In this document: one piece after another, positions 1 to 6,928 of the stretch
Layout: each line of letters opens with the position of its first letter
Numbering within the stretch: the first letter of the stretch is position 1
Assembly (NCBI GenBank): GCA_030604505.1
Contig: JAUVVT010000082.1
Location: 1-7,171 of the forward strand
From: a bacterium
GTDB lineage: Bacteria > SM23-31 > JAUVVT01
Reading direction: 5' to 3'
DNA: 7,171 bases
Made by a program: the position numbers and the translations under genes
The notes under the pieces: model-generated
What the model saw: the letters and a program-made list of their open reading frames with translations, nothing else
What the model was told of the DNA's origin: nothing
Database searches by the model: none

Positions 1-1083
1 GTATATCCTATAACTCCTTCTACTGCGATAGCCGAAAAACTTGCAGATATGGTTGGGAAGGGTGAAATAGATGCAAAGTATATCAAAGTAGAATCAGAAC
101 ATTCGTCGATGTCGAGTTTGATAGGGGCTTCGCATGTCGGCGTAAGAACTTTTACTGCAACTTCCTCTCACGGGCTTGCGTATATGCATGAGGTTCTTCA
201 CTGGGCAAGCGGAGCAAGGCTTCCAATTGTTATGAGCAATACAAACCGCTCTTTAGGAAGTCCGTGGAGCATACTCGCAGACCAGACAGATTCTCTTTCA
301 CAAAGAGATACAGGATGGATTCAATTTTATTGCGAAAGCAATCAGGAAATTTTTGATACAATTATTCAGGCTTATAAAATTGCAGAAAAGGTCTATCTAC
401 CGGCTATGGTAAATATGGATGCCTTTTTTTCAACCCACACACTCGAAAATATAATGATTCCATCTCAACAATTGGTCGATTCTTATCTGCCGGAGTTTAA
501 GCCCGAAATAAAAATTGATACAGATGTCCCGAGAGCATTTGGAGGAGTTGCACCGGGAAATAGTTACTTTGAATTTAAATATAAAATGGCAGAAGATATG
601 CATAATGTCTTAAACGTTGTTTTGGAAGCTGATAATGAATTTGAAAAAATATTTGGAAGAAAATATGGTTTTATAGAAAATTATTTTTGCGATGATGCTG
701 AAGTGGCTCTTGTAATAACCGGAACAGCGGCGGGGACTGCAAGAGTGGTAGTTGACAAAATGAGAAAAGAAGGGAAAAAGGTTGGGTTAGTCAGAATAAG
801 ACTCTTTCGCCCGTTTCCGTCAGATGAGATTATTGATGCATTAAAAGACAAAACCAAAATTGCAGTGATAGACCGAAACATCTGCCACGGCATTGGAGGA
901 ATATTTGCCCAGGAAATAAAAGCTGCTTTTTATAAAGGATCAAACCACCCCCCGATTTTTGAGTTTATTGCAGGACTTGGAGGCAAAGATATTACCCCTG
1001 AGCAAATTGAAAATGCTTTAAATTATATGATTGAAAACGATTATCCAGACAGGGAAACATATTGGCTGGATATTGACATTTAG
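1..1083 (+). CDS. porA: Pyruvate:ferredoxin oxidoreductase, alpha subunit (5' end outside window)
   Basis: This is the alpha subunit of the multi-subunit cytoplasmic enzyme that converts pyruvate and CoA to acetyl-CoA and CO2 and reduces ferredoxin. The frame is open from base 1 and gives 360 residues before the TAG at 1081-1083. Family alpha subunits run near 380-400, so roughly 20-40 N-terminal residues are missing. The ATG at 49 is internal: the codons before it already read YPITPST, the conserved entry to the TPP-binding pyrimidine domain. Numbering from base 1, Thr5, Glu33 (in ESEHS) and Arg83 (in NTNRSLGSPWS) look equivalent to the active-site Thr, Glu and Arg known in Desulfovibrio PFOR. 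Other signatures are RTFTATSSHGLAYMHEV (49-65), DQTDSLSQRDTGWIQFYCES (94-113) and, in the C-terminal transketolase-like domain, RLFRPFPSDE and IAVIDRN. porB follows after 101 bases; gamma and delta subunits are expected upstream but not visible. A paralogous 2-oxoacid oxidoreductase is possible, though the motifs favour pyruvate. Confidence 0.95.
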   Translation, partial: VYPITPSTAIAEKLADMVGKGEIDAKYIKVESEHSSMSSLIGASHVGVRTFTATSSHGLAYMHEVLHWASGARLPIVMSNTNRSLGSPWSILADQTDSLSQRDTGWIQFYCESNQEIFDTIIQAYKIAEKVYLPAMVNMDAFFSTHTLENIMIPSQQLVDSYLPEFKPEIKIDTDVPRAFGGVAPGNSYFEFKYKMAEDMHNVLNVVLEADNEFEKIFGRKYGFIENYFCDDAEVALVITGTAAGTARVVVDKMRKEGKKVGLVRIRLFRPFPSDEIIDALKDKTKIAVIDRNICHGIGGIFAQEIKAAFYKGSNHPPIFEFIAGLGGKDITPEQIENALNYMIENDYPDRETYWLDIDI

Positions 1084-1184
1084 AAAAAACAAACCGATTT
1101 AATGTTTAAGATTCGCGAATAACTGATAGTTAATTTTTAAAATCGTAAATCGTAAATTCTCTGCGGTTAAAAAAGGCATATTTT
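1084..1184. other. porA-porB spacer with small palindrome and short tandem repeat
   Basis: This 101-base non-coding stretch separates two subunits that are often adjacent with little gap. It holds a perfect 10-base palindrome, ATTCGCGAAT (1111-1120), then a small stem TAACT/AGTTA (1120-1124 with 1128-1132). A 7-base unit AATCGTA occurs twice in tandem at 1141-1154. No U-tract follows either stem, so an intrinsic terminator is not supported and porA and porB are probably co-transcribed. The bases just before porB (AAAAAAGG near 1170-1176) are at most a weak ribosome binding site. The purpose of the repeats is unknown. Confidence 0.5.
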
Positions 1185-2069
1185 ATGAACAGAAAAATAT
1201 TCGACATCCCGGAAGAAGAAATTTTAGGCAGGGGGCATATGGCTTGTATTGGTTGCGGAGTTCCCCTTGCGATGAAATTTATGTTAAAAGTACTTGGGAA
1301 AAAAACAATTATAATTGTTCCTGCTTGTTGCTATTCAGTAATAGACGGAGTATATCCGTATTCCGCATCAGGCGTAACGTTTATCCATGTCCCGATTCCC
1401 GCTGCTGCTGCTGTATCCTCCGGAATAAGAGCAGGACTTGATATGATAAACGACACCGAAACACAGGTAGTAGCTTGGGCAGGAGACGGCGGAACTTATG
1501 ATATAGGTTTCCAGGCACTCTCAGGTGCTTCTGAAAGAAATGAAAATATTATATATGTTTGCTATGATAATGAGGCATATATGAATACAGGAATTCACAG
1601 AAGCTCCGCAAGCCCTTTTATGGCTTGGACAACAACAACACCCATATCTTCTCCAAAAAATGTACCAAAAAAGAATATCGATTTTATTATAGCAGAGCAC
1701 AGAATCCCATACATCGCTACTGCTTCAGTTGCATTCCCTGACGACCTTATAAAAAAATTTACCACAGCCAAAAATATTAAAGGAATGAAATTTATACACG
1801 TTTTAACTCCATGCCCAACCGGCTGGAAAACAAATCCTTCACAAAGCATCAAAATAGCAAGATTAGCCGTACAGACTGGAATTTTCCCATTGTTTGAAAT
1901 AAAAAACGGTGAATTTGCTCTTAATTATAGCGAAAAAAATAAACCGATCGAAGATTATTTTAAAATTCAAGGTAGATTCAGCCATCTTAAAAAGAAAGAT
2001 TTAATCAGAATTCAACAAGATGTGGACAGAAGATGGAAAAAGATTGTTAGAATGAGAAAGATTATTTGA
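1185..2069 (+). CDS. porB: Pyruvate:ferredoxin oxidoreductase, beta subunit (TPP and Fe-S)
   Basis: This 294-residue protein is the subunit that binds the diphosphate end of TPP and the [4Fe-4S] cluster nearest the active site, working as a partner of PorA. The N-terminus has ACIGCG, giving Cys21 and Cys24. The likely third and fourth cluster ligands are Cys49 (in PACCYSV) and Cys210 (in LTPCPTGW). The TPP/Mg motif is GDGGTYDIG at 100-108, closing with Asn129 in CYDNEAYMNTG, followed by IHRSSASPF, which is characteristic of PorB. Length is normal for the family (about 290-320). The ATG at 1185 is chosen because family members begin about 15-20 residues before the CxxC and no better start is seen; its ribosome binding site is weak. 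The C-terminus is Lys/Arg-rich, ending in RWKKIVRMRKII. Adjacent Cys48 is an extra cysteine whose role I cannot assign. Confidence 0.95.
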   Translation: MNRKIFDIPEEEILGRGHMACIGCGVPLAMKFMLKVLGKKTIIIVPACCYSVIDGVYPYSASGVTFIHVPIPAAAAVSSGIRAGLDMINDTETQVVAWAGDGGTYDIGFQALSGASERNENIIYVCYDNEAYMNTGIHRSSASPFMAWTTTTPISSPKNVPKKNIDFIIAEHRIPYIATASVAFPDDLIKKFTTAKNIKGMKFIHVLTPCPTGWKTNPSQSIKIARLAVQTGIFPLFEIKNGEFALNYSEKNKPIEDYFKIQGRFSHLKKKDLIRIQQDVDRRWKKIVRMRKII

Positions 2070-2303
2070 AGTCACTATATAATTCTTATAATACCGCAAT
2101 CAAATATAATCAAACCTTACTTTAACATCATTTAAAAATAAATAATACAGAGAATCCAAATTTTTTACTTTTTTTAAAAGAAAAAAATCATTAAATTTAG
2201 TTTATTTTATTTTTAATTTAGTATAAATATTTGTTAATATTAAATTAATTTTATTTGATGGACAAACATAAAAAAACAATAATTTTTGGAGGTTTATTCT
2301 AAA
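2070..2303. other. AT-rich spacer before the transporter gene
   Basis: This 234-base stretch is almost entirely A and T, especially 2120-2285, with no plausible ORF. It separates porB from a gene with its own strong ribosome binding site, so it probably contains the end of the por transcript and the transporter promoter. Candidate promoter fragments exist (TATAAT at 2087-2092; TTGTTA at 2231-2236), but such words arise by chance in sequence this AT-rich, so none is called. An A/T-only potential stem (2169-2175 with 2181-2187) is too weak to call a terminator. Confidence 0.5.
2288..2292 (+). promoter_or_regulatory. Shine-Dalgarno sequence that sets the transporter start
   Basis: GGAGG lies 11 bases before the ATG at 2304. 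A TTG in the same frame at 2286 would extend the protein by six residues, but it overlaps this site and would destroy its role. ATG 2304 is therefore preferred, and it also places a clean hydrophobic segment directly at the N-terminus. It is the strongest Shine-Dalgarno match in the window. Confidence 0.75.
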
Positions 2304-3644
2304 ATGATTAAAAAAATAGCTATGTTTATTATAGTTTTACTTTTGGTTCTATTCAATTTTACAACTGCAAGTGAAGGAGCTAATCATGAATCTCTTCCTT
2401 TGATTTCGATAGTTCCTTTTATAATTATGCTGCTTTGTATAGCTGTTATTCCGTTAATAAAGGAACACTGGTGGGAAGATAATTGGAACAAATTGAAGAT
2501 AAGCTGTGTCCTTGGTATTCCAGTGGGTATATATATTTTCCTCATTAATTATCATGAACTTTTAGAGACAATGGAAGAATATATATCCTTTATTATTTAC
2601 GTTGGTGCCCTTTTTGTTATAGCTGGTGGAATCATGCTGAAAGGAGATTTTAAAGTATCTCCTAAGGTTAATCTTGCATTTATTGGAATAGGGGGATTGC
2701 TCGCTTCTTTTATAGGGACTCCGGGTGCGAGTATGCTTTTAATTAGACCGGTTTTAAGAATAAATGCCGGAAGAAAATACGTGATGCACACGGTTATATT
2801 TTTCATCTTTATCGTCAGCAATATTGGCGGTTGTTTAACCCCGCTTGGTGACCCTCCTCTTTTTCTGGGTTATCTCAACGGCGTTCCTTTTACCTGGACT
2901 TTTAAGCTCTTTCCGAATTGGCTGTTTATGGTCTCATTACTTTTAATAATTTATTTTATTGTAGACAGTTATTTATTTAAAAAAGAAGAGTTAAAAGATA
3001 CCCACGATAGTACAAAACTTAAAGAACCGTTGCAGATCACAGGTTTGATAAACTTTTTGTGGCTCTTCGGAATAATCCTTTCGGTTGCTTTTCTGCCTAT
3101 ATTTCCGTATAGAGAATTGGTAATGCTTGCAATGGTAGCAATATCACTAATAACGACCAAAAAAGGTTTAAGAAAGGAAAATAAATTTACTTACCATCCG
3201 ATAATTGAAGTAGCATATCTGTTTTTTGGAATATTCCTGACTATGATACCTGCTTTGATGCTTTTAAAAGCAAGAGGCAGTGAACTTGGTGTAACTGACC
3301 CGTGGCACTTCTTCTGGATAACCGGGATACTCTCTTCTTTCCTTGATAATGCTCCAACGTACCTTACGTTCTTCAATCTGGCACAGGGACTCAACGCCAC
3401 TACTGATTTGGTAGCAAATACGGGTATTCAGGAGGCAATACTTGAAGCAATATCACTCGGAGCGGTATTTATGGGTGCAAATACATACATTGGAAACGGA
3501 CCGAATTTTATGGTTAAAGCCATCTCCGATGAAGCAGGAACAAAAATGCCGTCATTTCTGGGTTATATGGTTTGGTCTTTTGGAATTCTTATTCCACTTT
3601 TTGTTATTACCACTTTTATCACTTTTATATGGAATATATTATAA
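2304..3644 (+). CDS. NhaD/CitMHS-type ion transporter, probable Na+/H+ antiporter
   Basis: This 446-residue integral membrane protein belongs to the ion transporter superfamily (CitMHS/ArsB/NhaD group), close to proteins usually labelled sodium:proton antiporter. It has about 10-12 hydrophobic segments, starting with one at residues 4-20 that could be a signal peptide or first helix. Conserved re-entrant-type motifs are visible in both halves: SNIGGCLTPLGDPPLFLGY at 172-190, and FLDNAPTYLTFF (346-357) with GANTYIGNGPNFMVKAISDE (391-410) in the second. The paired TP-GDPP and DNAPT/NGPN elements are the usual substrate and ion site in this group. A charged loop near 226-242 links the halves. 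It stands alone between por and nuo with spacers of 234 bases on each side and its own ribosome binding site, so it is probably a separate transcription unit. The transported ion cannot be read from sequence: Na+/H+ exchange is likely, and citrate or another anion is the alternative. Confidence 0.8.
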   Translation: MIKKIAMFIIVLLLVLFNFTTASEGANHESLPLISIVPFIIMLLCIAVIPLIKEHWWEDNWNKLKISCVLGIPVGIYIFLINYHELLETMEEYISFIIYVGALFVIAGGIMLKGDFKVSPKVNLAFIGIGGLLASFIGTPGASMLLIRPVLRINAGRKYVMHTVIFFIFIVSNIGGCLTPLGDPPLFLGYLNGVPFTWTFKLFPNWLFMVSLLLIIYFIVDSYLFKKEELKDTHDSTKLKEPLQITGLINFLWLFGIILSVAFLPIFPYRELVMLAMVAISLITTKKGLRKENKFTYHPIIEVAYLFFGIFLTMIPALMLLKARGSELGVTDPWHFFWITGILSSFLDNAPTYLTFFNLAQGLNATTDLVANTGIQEAILEAISLGAVFMGANTYIGNGPNFMVKAISDEAGTKMPSFLGYMVWSFGILIPLFVITTFITFIWNIL

Positions 3645-3721
3645 TTATTCAAAAAATTAATATATTGATTTTGAAGAAAAAGTTATTATATTAAAAAAAT
3701 TAATTTTATATTTCGAGATTA

Positions 3722-3835
3722 CTGAAAAAGTCGAAATAGTAACGGTATTGCTGATATTGTATGGACAGAACGCTGTTCTGTCCATATAATTAAATTAAAA
3801 CTATTTCAAACATCAATTATATTTTACTTTTTCAG
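3722..3835. repeat. Nested inverted-repeat element upstream of nuoA
   Basis: Three pairs of inverted arms sit inside one another. The outer pair is CTGAAAAAGT (3722-3731) with ACTTTTTCAG (3826-3835), a perfect 10 of 10. The middle pair is GAAATAGT (3733-3740) with ACTATTTC (3800-3807), a perfect 8 of 8. The centre is a 12-bp hairpin at 3760-3786. The total is about 114 bases with no coding capacity. A miniature inverted-repeat transposable element, or the collapsed ends of an insertion sequence, would look like this. Ends of the CTGAAAAAGT type occur at some insertion sequence termini, but I cannot name a family, and no clear target duplication is visible. The alternative is a transcription terminator or leader structure for the neighbouring genes. 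Confidence 0.6.
3760..3786. other. Strong 12-bp hairpin with 3-base loop
   Basis: TATGGACAGAAC pairs perfectly with GTTCTGTCCATA across a GCT loop. A G-U pair plus three more pairs can extend it to about 16 bp (3756-3790). It begins 116 bases past the stop of the transporter gene. What follows is AT-rich (TAATTAAATTAAAA) rather than a run of T, so it is not a textbook rho-independent terminator. It may still act as a boundary or RNA-stabilising structure, or simply be the core of the surrounding repeat. Confidence 0.7.
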
Positions 3836-3878
3836 CAGCCTCTTTTTACTTATATCATAATTCTAACCAAATAATTAT

Positions 3879-4244
3879 ATGTTAAGTGAATATCTTCCCA
3901 TATTAATTTTGTTGGTGTTTGCTGCTGCATTTGCATTTGGAAGTCTTATATTATCACATTTTATTGGACCAAAAAAATATAGTGATGTAAAAGGAGAACC
4001 CTATGAATCCGGAATAAAGCCCTCTATGGATGCAAGAATCAGATTCTCCGTAAAATTTTATATTATTGCAGTATTGTTTATCGTGTTTGACATTGAAGTT
4101 GTCTTTTTATATCCATGGGCGGTTGTTTACAAAGAACTCATATCAATGGGTATGTTCATATTTGTTGAAATGCTCGTTTTTATAGCCATCCTTTTATTCG
4201 GATATCTTTATTTGTGGAAAAGAGGTGCATTTGAATGGGAATAG
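3879..4244 (+). CDS. nuoA: NADH-quinone oxidoreductase subunit A
   Basis: This 121-residue membrane subunit of complex I (ND3 homologue) sits where the peripheral arm meets the membrane arm. Three hydrophobic helices are visible (about 5-28, 58-80 and 88-112). The long loop between the first two carries YESGIKP (42-48), and it is followed by the family signature ARIRFSVKFYIIAVLFIVFD (52-71) and IEVVFLYPWA. Asp71 and Glu73 match the conserved acidic residues of the second helix. Ser44 stands where mitochondrial ND3 has its switch cysteine, as is common in bacteria. Length is normal. The ATG has no Shine-Dalgarno sequence before it. It is the first gene of the nuo operon, and its last 10 bases overlap nuoB. 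Confidence 0.97.
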   Translation: MLSEYLPILILLVFAAAFAFGSLILSHFIGPKKYSDVKGEPYESGIKPSMDARIRFSVKFYIIAVLFIVFDIEVVFLYPWAVVYKELISMGMFIFVEMLVFIAILLFGYLYLWKRGAFEWE

Positions 4245-4714
4245 AAACCTTAATTAAAAATAATGTGCTTGTAACAACAGTTGATGCTGTGGTTAATTGG
4301 GCGAGAAAAAATTCACTCTGGCCCATGCCTATGGGAACCGCATGCTGTGCAATAGAATTTATGGGAGCACTTGCATCCCGTTATGATATGGGTAGATTTG
4401 GGGCAGAAAGACTCAGTTTCTCCCCAAGACAAGCTGACCTGATGATTGTTGCTGGTAGGGTTGCAATAAAAATGATGCCGGTTATAATAAGAATATGGGA
4501 AGAGATGCCAGAACCTAAATGGTGTATTGCAATGGGCGCTTGTGCTTCTTCCGGAGGAGTTTTTGATACTTATACTCTGGTCCAGGGAATAGACCAGTTC
4601 ATCCCGGTCGATGTGTATGTTCCCGGATGCCCGCCCAGACCGGAAGGTGTACTTGACGCATTGATAAAAATTCAAAGACTTGTAGAGCAGGACAGCATCA
4701 TAAAAAGAAAATAA
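4235..4714 (+). CDS. nuoB: NADH-quinone oxidoreductase subunit B (N2 cluster)
   Basis: This 159-residue peripheral-arm subunit (PSST/Nqo6 homologue) carries the terminal [4Fe-4S] cluster N2, which passes electrons to quinone. The four ligands are present: Cys37-Cys38 (GTACCAIEF), Cys103 (MGACASSGG) and Cys132 (PGCPPRPE). Their spacing is identical to Thermus Nqo6. The quinone-side loop reads RVAIKMMPVI (75-84), followed by MPEPKW. Translation starts at an ATG inside the end of nuoA, sharing 10 bases, which suggests translational coupling; an AGAGG about nine bases upstream may serve as ribosome binding site. The C-terminus ends soon after the family core, with a short basic tail. No anomalies were seen. 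Confidence 0.98.
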   Translation: MGIETLIKNNVLVTTVDAVVNWARKNSLWPMPMGTACCAIEFMGALASRYDMGRFGAERLSFSPRQADLMIVAGRVAIKMMPVIIRIWEEMPEPKWCIAMGACASSGGVFDTYTLVQGIDQFIPVDVYVPGCPPRPEGVLDALIKIQRLVEQDSIIKRK

Positions 4715-4724
4715 ATCATCTAAA

Positions 4725-5225
4725 ATGAATTCAGAAAAAAGAACAGAAATTCTTGAAATAAAAAATAGATTCCCTGATAGTTACATCAAGGATGAAGAAT
4801 TCAGAGGCGATATTTCTATTACGGTTAAAAAGAATAAAATCTCTGAAATACTGAAATTCTTAAAAGACGATGAAAATTTTCATTATAATTACCTTGTAGA
4901 TATAACCTGTGTCGACTATCTGAAATTAAACGAAATAGAGAGATTTGCAATCGTTTATAATCTCTATTCACACAAAAATAATTCCCGTATAAGAATAAAA
5001 ACACCAGTACCAGAGAATGACACTTCAATCTCTACAGTCAGTTTTCTATGGAAAGCAGCAAACTGGCTGGAAAGAGAAGTCTTTGACCTTTTCGGGATAA
5101 ATTTTATAGGTCATCCGGATTTAAGAAGAATAATGACCCCTGATAATTATACCGGGCATCCATTGAGAAAAGATTATCCTCTGAAAGGACGGGGAGAAAG
5201 AGAAAAGTTTAAAGTCGTAAAATAA
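4725..5225 (+). CDS. nuoC: NADH-quinone oxidoreductase subunit C
   Basis: This 166-residue subunit (30 kDa/Nqo5 family) has no cofactor and scaffolds the NuoB-NuoD region of the peripheral arm. The N-terminal half (1-100) is the variable alpha/beta part. The family signature is in the C-terminal half: LEREVFDLFGINFIGHPDLR from 115, then GHPLRKDYPLKG at 144-155. It is a stand-alone protein, not fused to NuoD as in E. coli. It follows nuoB by 10 bases with no recognisable Shine-Dalgarno sequence, so it probably relies on coupling or leaderless-style AT-rich initiation. It lacks the long C-terminal extension seen in some families, ending 14 residues past the DYP. Confidence 0.96.
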   Translation: MNSEKRTEILEIKNRFPDSYIKDEEFRGDISITVKKNKISEILKFLKDDENFHYNYLVDITCVDYLKLNEIERFAIVYNLYSHKNNSRIRIKTPVPENDTSISTVSFLWKAANWLEREVFDLFGINFIGHPDLRRIMTPDNYTGHPLRKDYPLKGRGEREKFKVVK

Positions 5226-5233
5226 AATTTTTC

Positions 5234-5237
5234 AGGA
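5234..5237 (+). promoter_or_regulatory. Ribosome binding site of nuoD
   Basis: AGGA lies eight bases before the ATG at 5246, the only clear Shine-Dalgarno match within the nuo genes apart from the weak one before nuoB. It supports ATG 5246, which places the conserved NFGPQHPATHG motif at residues 16-26 as usual. Confidence 0.55.
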
Positions 5238-5245
5238 ACGCAGTA

Positions 5246-6442
5246 ATGGAAGATAAAGAATTAGGTCTCTCAACAGAAAAACTGGTATTAAATTTCGGTC
5301 CTCAGCATCCGGCTACTCACGGAACTCTTCAGTTGGTGATGGAGTTATCCGGTGAAGTCGTCGTAAAAGTAACCCCACAAATGGGATATTTACACACGGG
5401 TTTTGAAAAATTATCTGAGCACTTGGATTACAATCAGTTTATCTGTGTGACTGACCGGATGAATTATCTCTCCCCTCTTAATAACAATATAGGATTTACT
5501 TTAGCAGTTGAAAAACTCTTGGATATAGAGGTTCCGGAAAGAGCTCAATATGTACGTGTTATTATGGCAGAAATTTCAAGAATAAGCGACCATCTTGTAA
5601 GTATTGGTATGCAGGCTATTGACCTTGGTGCTTTTACCGTATTTCTTTATTTGTGGGCAGAAAGAGAAAAATTATATGACCTCTTTGAGTGGGTCTGCGG
5701 TTCAAGACTGACAACATCATATATGCGGATTGGCGGGCTGATGAGAGACCTGCCGGAAGGATATGAAGAAAGTCTGAAAAAATTTTGTAAAGAAATGCCT
5801 AAAGTACTTAAAGAGGTTGAAACTCTTCTGAACAGAAATAAAATCTGGATAGGAAGAACACGTGATGTTGGAACAATATCCGGTGAAGAAGCTATAAATT
5901 GGGGACTAACCGGTCCCGTCTTAAGAGCCGCAAATGTTGATTGGGATATAAGAAAAGTTGAACCTTATTTGGTATATAATGAATTAGATTTTGATATACC
6001 TGTCGGTGAAAATGGTGATGTATATGACCGATATCTGGTAAGAATGGAAGAGATGAAGCAGAGCTTGAGAATAGTTGAGCAGGCGATTGAAAAACTTCCT
6101 GGAGGTCCTGTGGATATTGATAATCCAAAAATCAGAATCCCGAATAAAGATGAAGTATATAATACTATGGAAGGACTGATATATCACTTCGAGATTTTTA
6201 TGAAAAATCGCGGCTTTATACCCCCTGTCGGAGAAGTTTATTCAAGTACAGAAGTTCCCAATGGCGAACTTGGTTTCTTTATCGTATCTGATGGCGGAAG
6301 AAGCCCTTACAGAGTGAGAATCCGCCCGCCGTCATTACTTCATTATCAGGTATTCCCAAGAATGATGGAAGGAAGAATGCTTTCTGATGCTGTTGCTATT
6401 CTGGCAAGTCTCAATGTAATTGCCGGTGAACTTGATAGATAA
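5246..6442 (+). CDS. nuoD: NADH-quinone oxidoreductase subunit D (quinone site)
   Basis: This 398-residue subunit (49 kDa/Nqo4, related to [NiFe]-hydrogenase large subunits) forms the quinone pocket with NuoB. The N-terminal loop NFGPQHPATHG carries His25, and DRMNYLSP carries Tyr74. Their 49-residue separation matches the quinone-binding His38 and Tyr87 of Thermus Nqo4. Further family blocks are YLHTGFEKLSEH (48-59), ERAQYVRVIMAEISRISDHL (starting at about residue 96), RLTTSYMRIGGLMRD, and the C-terminal RIRPPSLLHYQVFPRMMEGR (starting at about residue 357), ending in the typical GELDR. The hydrogenase nickel cysteines are absent, as expected for complex I and against a hydrogenase. Length and end match the family. 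It follows nuoC by 20 bases and precedes nuoE by 18. Confidence 0.98.
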   Translation: MEDKELGLSTEKLVLNFGPQHPATHGTLQLVMELSGEVVVKVTPQMGYLHTGFEKLSEHLDYNQFICVTDRMNYLSPLNNNIGFTLAVEKLLDIEVPERAQYVRVIMAEISRISDHLVSIGMQAIDLGAFTVFLYLWAEREKLYDLFEWVCGSRLTTSYMRIGGLMRDLPEGYEESLKKFCKEMPKVLKEVETLLNRNKIWIGRTRDVGTISGEEAINWGLTGPVLRAANVDWDIRKVEPYLVYNELDFDIPVGENGDVYDRYLVRMEEMKQSLRIVEQAIEKLPGGPVDIDNPKIRIPNKDEVYNTMEGLIYHFEIFMKNRGFIPPVGEVYSSTEVPNGELGFFIVSDGGRSPYRVRIRPPSLLHYQVFPRMMEGRMLSDAVAILASLNVIAGELDR

Positions 6443-6460
6443 ATATAAAAGTAGATAATT

Positions 6461-6928
6461 ATGGAATTTTCGAAAAGTGCTGAACAAAAATTAGAAGAAA
6501 TATTATCTCATTATCCGACAAAAACCGCGGCTGCTCTCCCTGCTGTTTATCTCGCTCAAGAAGAGTTCGGATATATTGATGAGGAGGTTTTCGAATGCGT
6601 CGCAAAACTCCTCGATGTTCCCCCCGTATTTCTGAAAAATACAATCAGTTTCTATACTATGTTCAGAAAAAAAGAAACGGGAAAATATCTGATTCAGGTA
6701 TGTTCTACACTTTCCTGCTCTTTAATGGGCTCTGAACATATTGTAGAATATATTAAGAAAAAGTTAAATATAAACATTGGTGAAACCACACAGGATAAAA
6801 AGTTTACCCTTGTAAAAGTCGAATGCCTCGGTTCCTGCGGAACCGCACCAATGATGCAGAGAAACGATGATTATTATGAAAACCTGAACGAAGAAAAAAT
6901 CGATGATATACTGGATAAATTAAACTGA
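6461..6928 (+). CDS. nuoE: NADH-quinone oxidoreductase subunit E (N1a cluster)
   Basis: This 155-residue subunit (24 kDa/Nqo2) has an N-terminal helical domain (about 1-70) and a thioredoxin-like domain holding the [2Fe-2S] cluster N1a beside the FMN site of NuoF. The ligands are Cys81 and Cys86 (VCSTLSC), and Cys122 and Cys126 (ECLGSCGTAPMMQ). Spacings of 5, 36 and 4 residues equal those of Thermus Nqo2. Other signatures are ALPAVYLAQEEFGYI (25-39) and NTISFYTMF (60-68). The start is the ATG 18 bases after nuoD; no Shine-Dalgarno sequence is clear. NADH-linked hydrogenases and formate dehydrogenases use homologous subunits, but the operon settles the assignment. Its stop codon abuts a palindromic element. 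Confidence 0.97.
   Translation: MEFSKSAEQKLEEILSHYPTKTAAALPAVYLAQEEFGYIDEEVFECVAKLLDVPPVFLKNTISFYTMFRKKETGKYLIQVCSTLSCSLMGSEHIVEYIKKKLNINIGETTQDKKFTLVKVECLGSCGTAPMMQRNDDYYENLNEEKIDDILDKLN

Noticed and set aside
49..51. ATG at 49 as the start of porA
   Set aside because: The 16 codons before it read as the conserved YPITPST region of the family, so the gene extends past the left edge.
2087..2092. TATAAT as a promoter -10 element with TTGAAG at 2066-2071
   Set aside because: The spacing is only 15 bases, it lies about 210 bases from the next start, and such words are expected by chance in this AT-rich spacer.
2169..2187. T-run and A-run as an intrinsic terminator of porB
   Set aside because: The stem would be only A-U pairs with a five-base loop and no G-C core; too weak to call.
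2286..2303. TTG start that would add six residues to the transporter
   Set aside because: It overlaps the GGAGG ribosome binding site at 2288-2292, which is spaced for the ATG at 2304.
4313..4675. Long open frame on the minus strand opposite nuoB
   Set aside because: It lies entirely within nuoB, whose cluster residues are intact; its translation is low-complexity and resembles no family I know.
5457..5472. DRMNY instead of DRLDY in NuoD as a possible active-site change
   Set aside because: The quinone-contact Tyr74 is kept, and the residue before it varies (D, E or N) among healthy complex I sequences.
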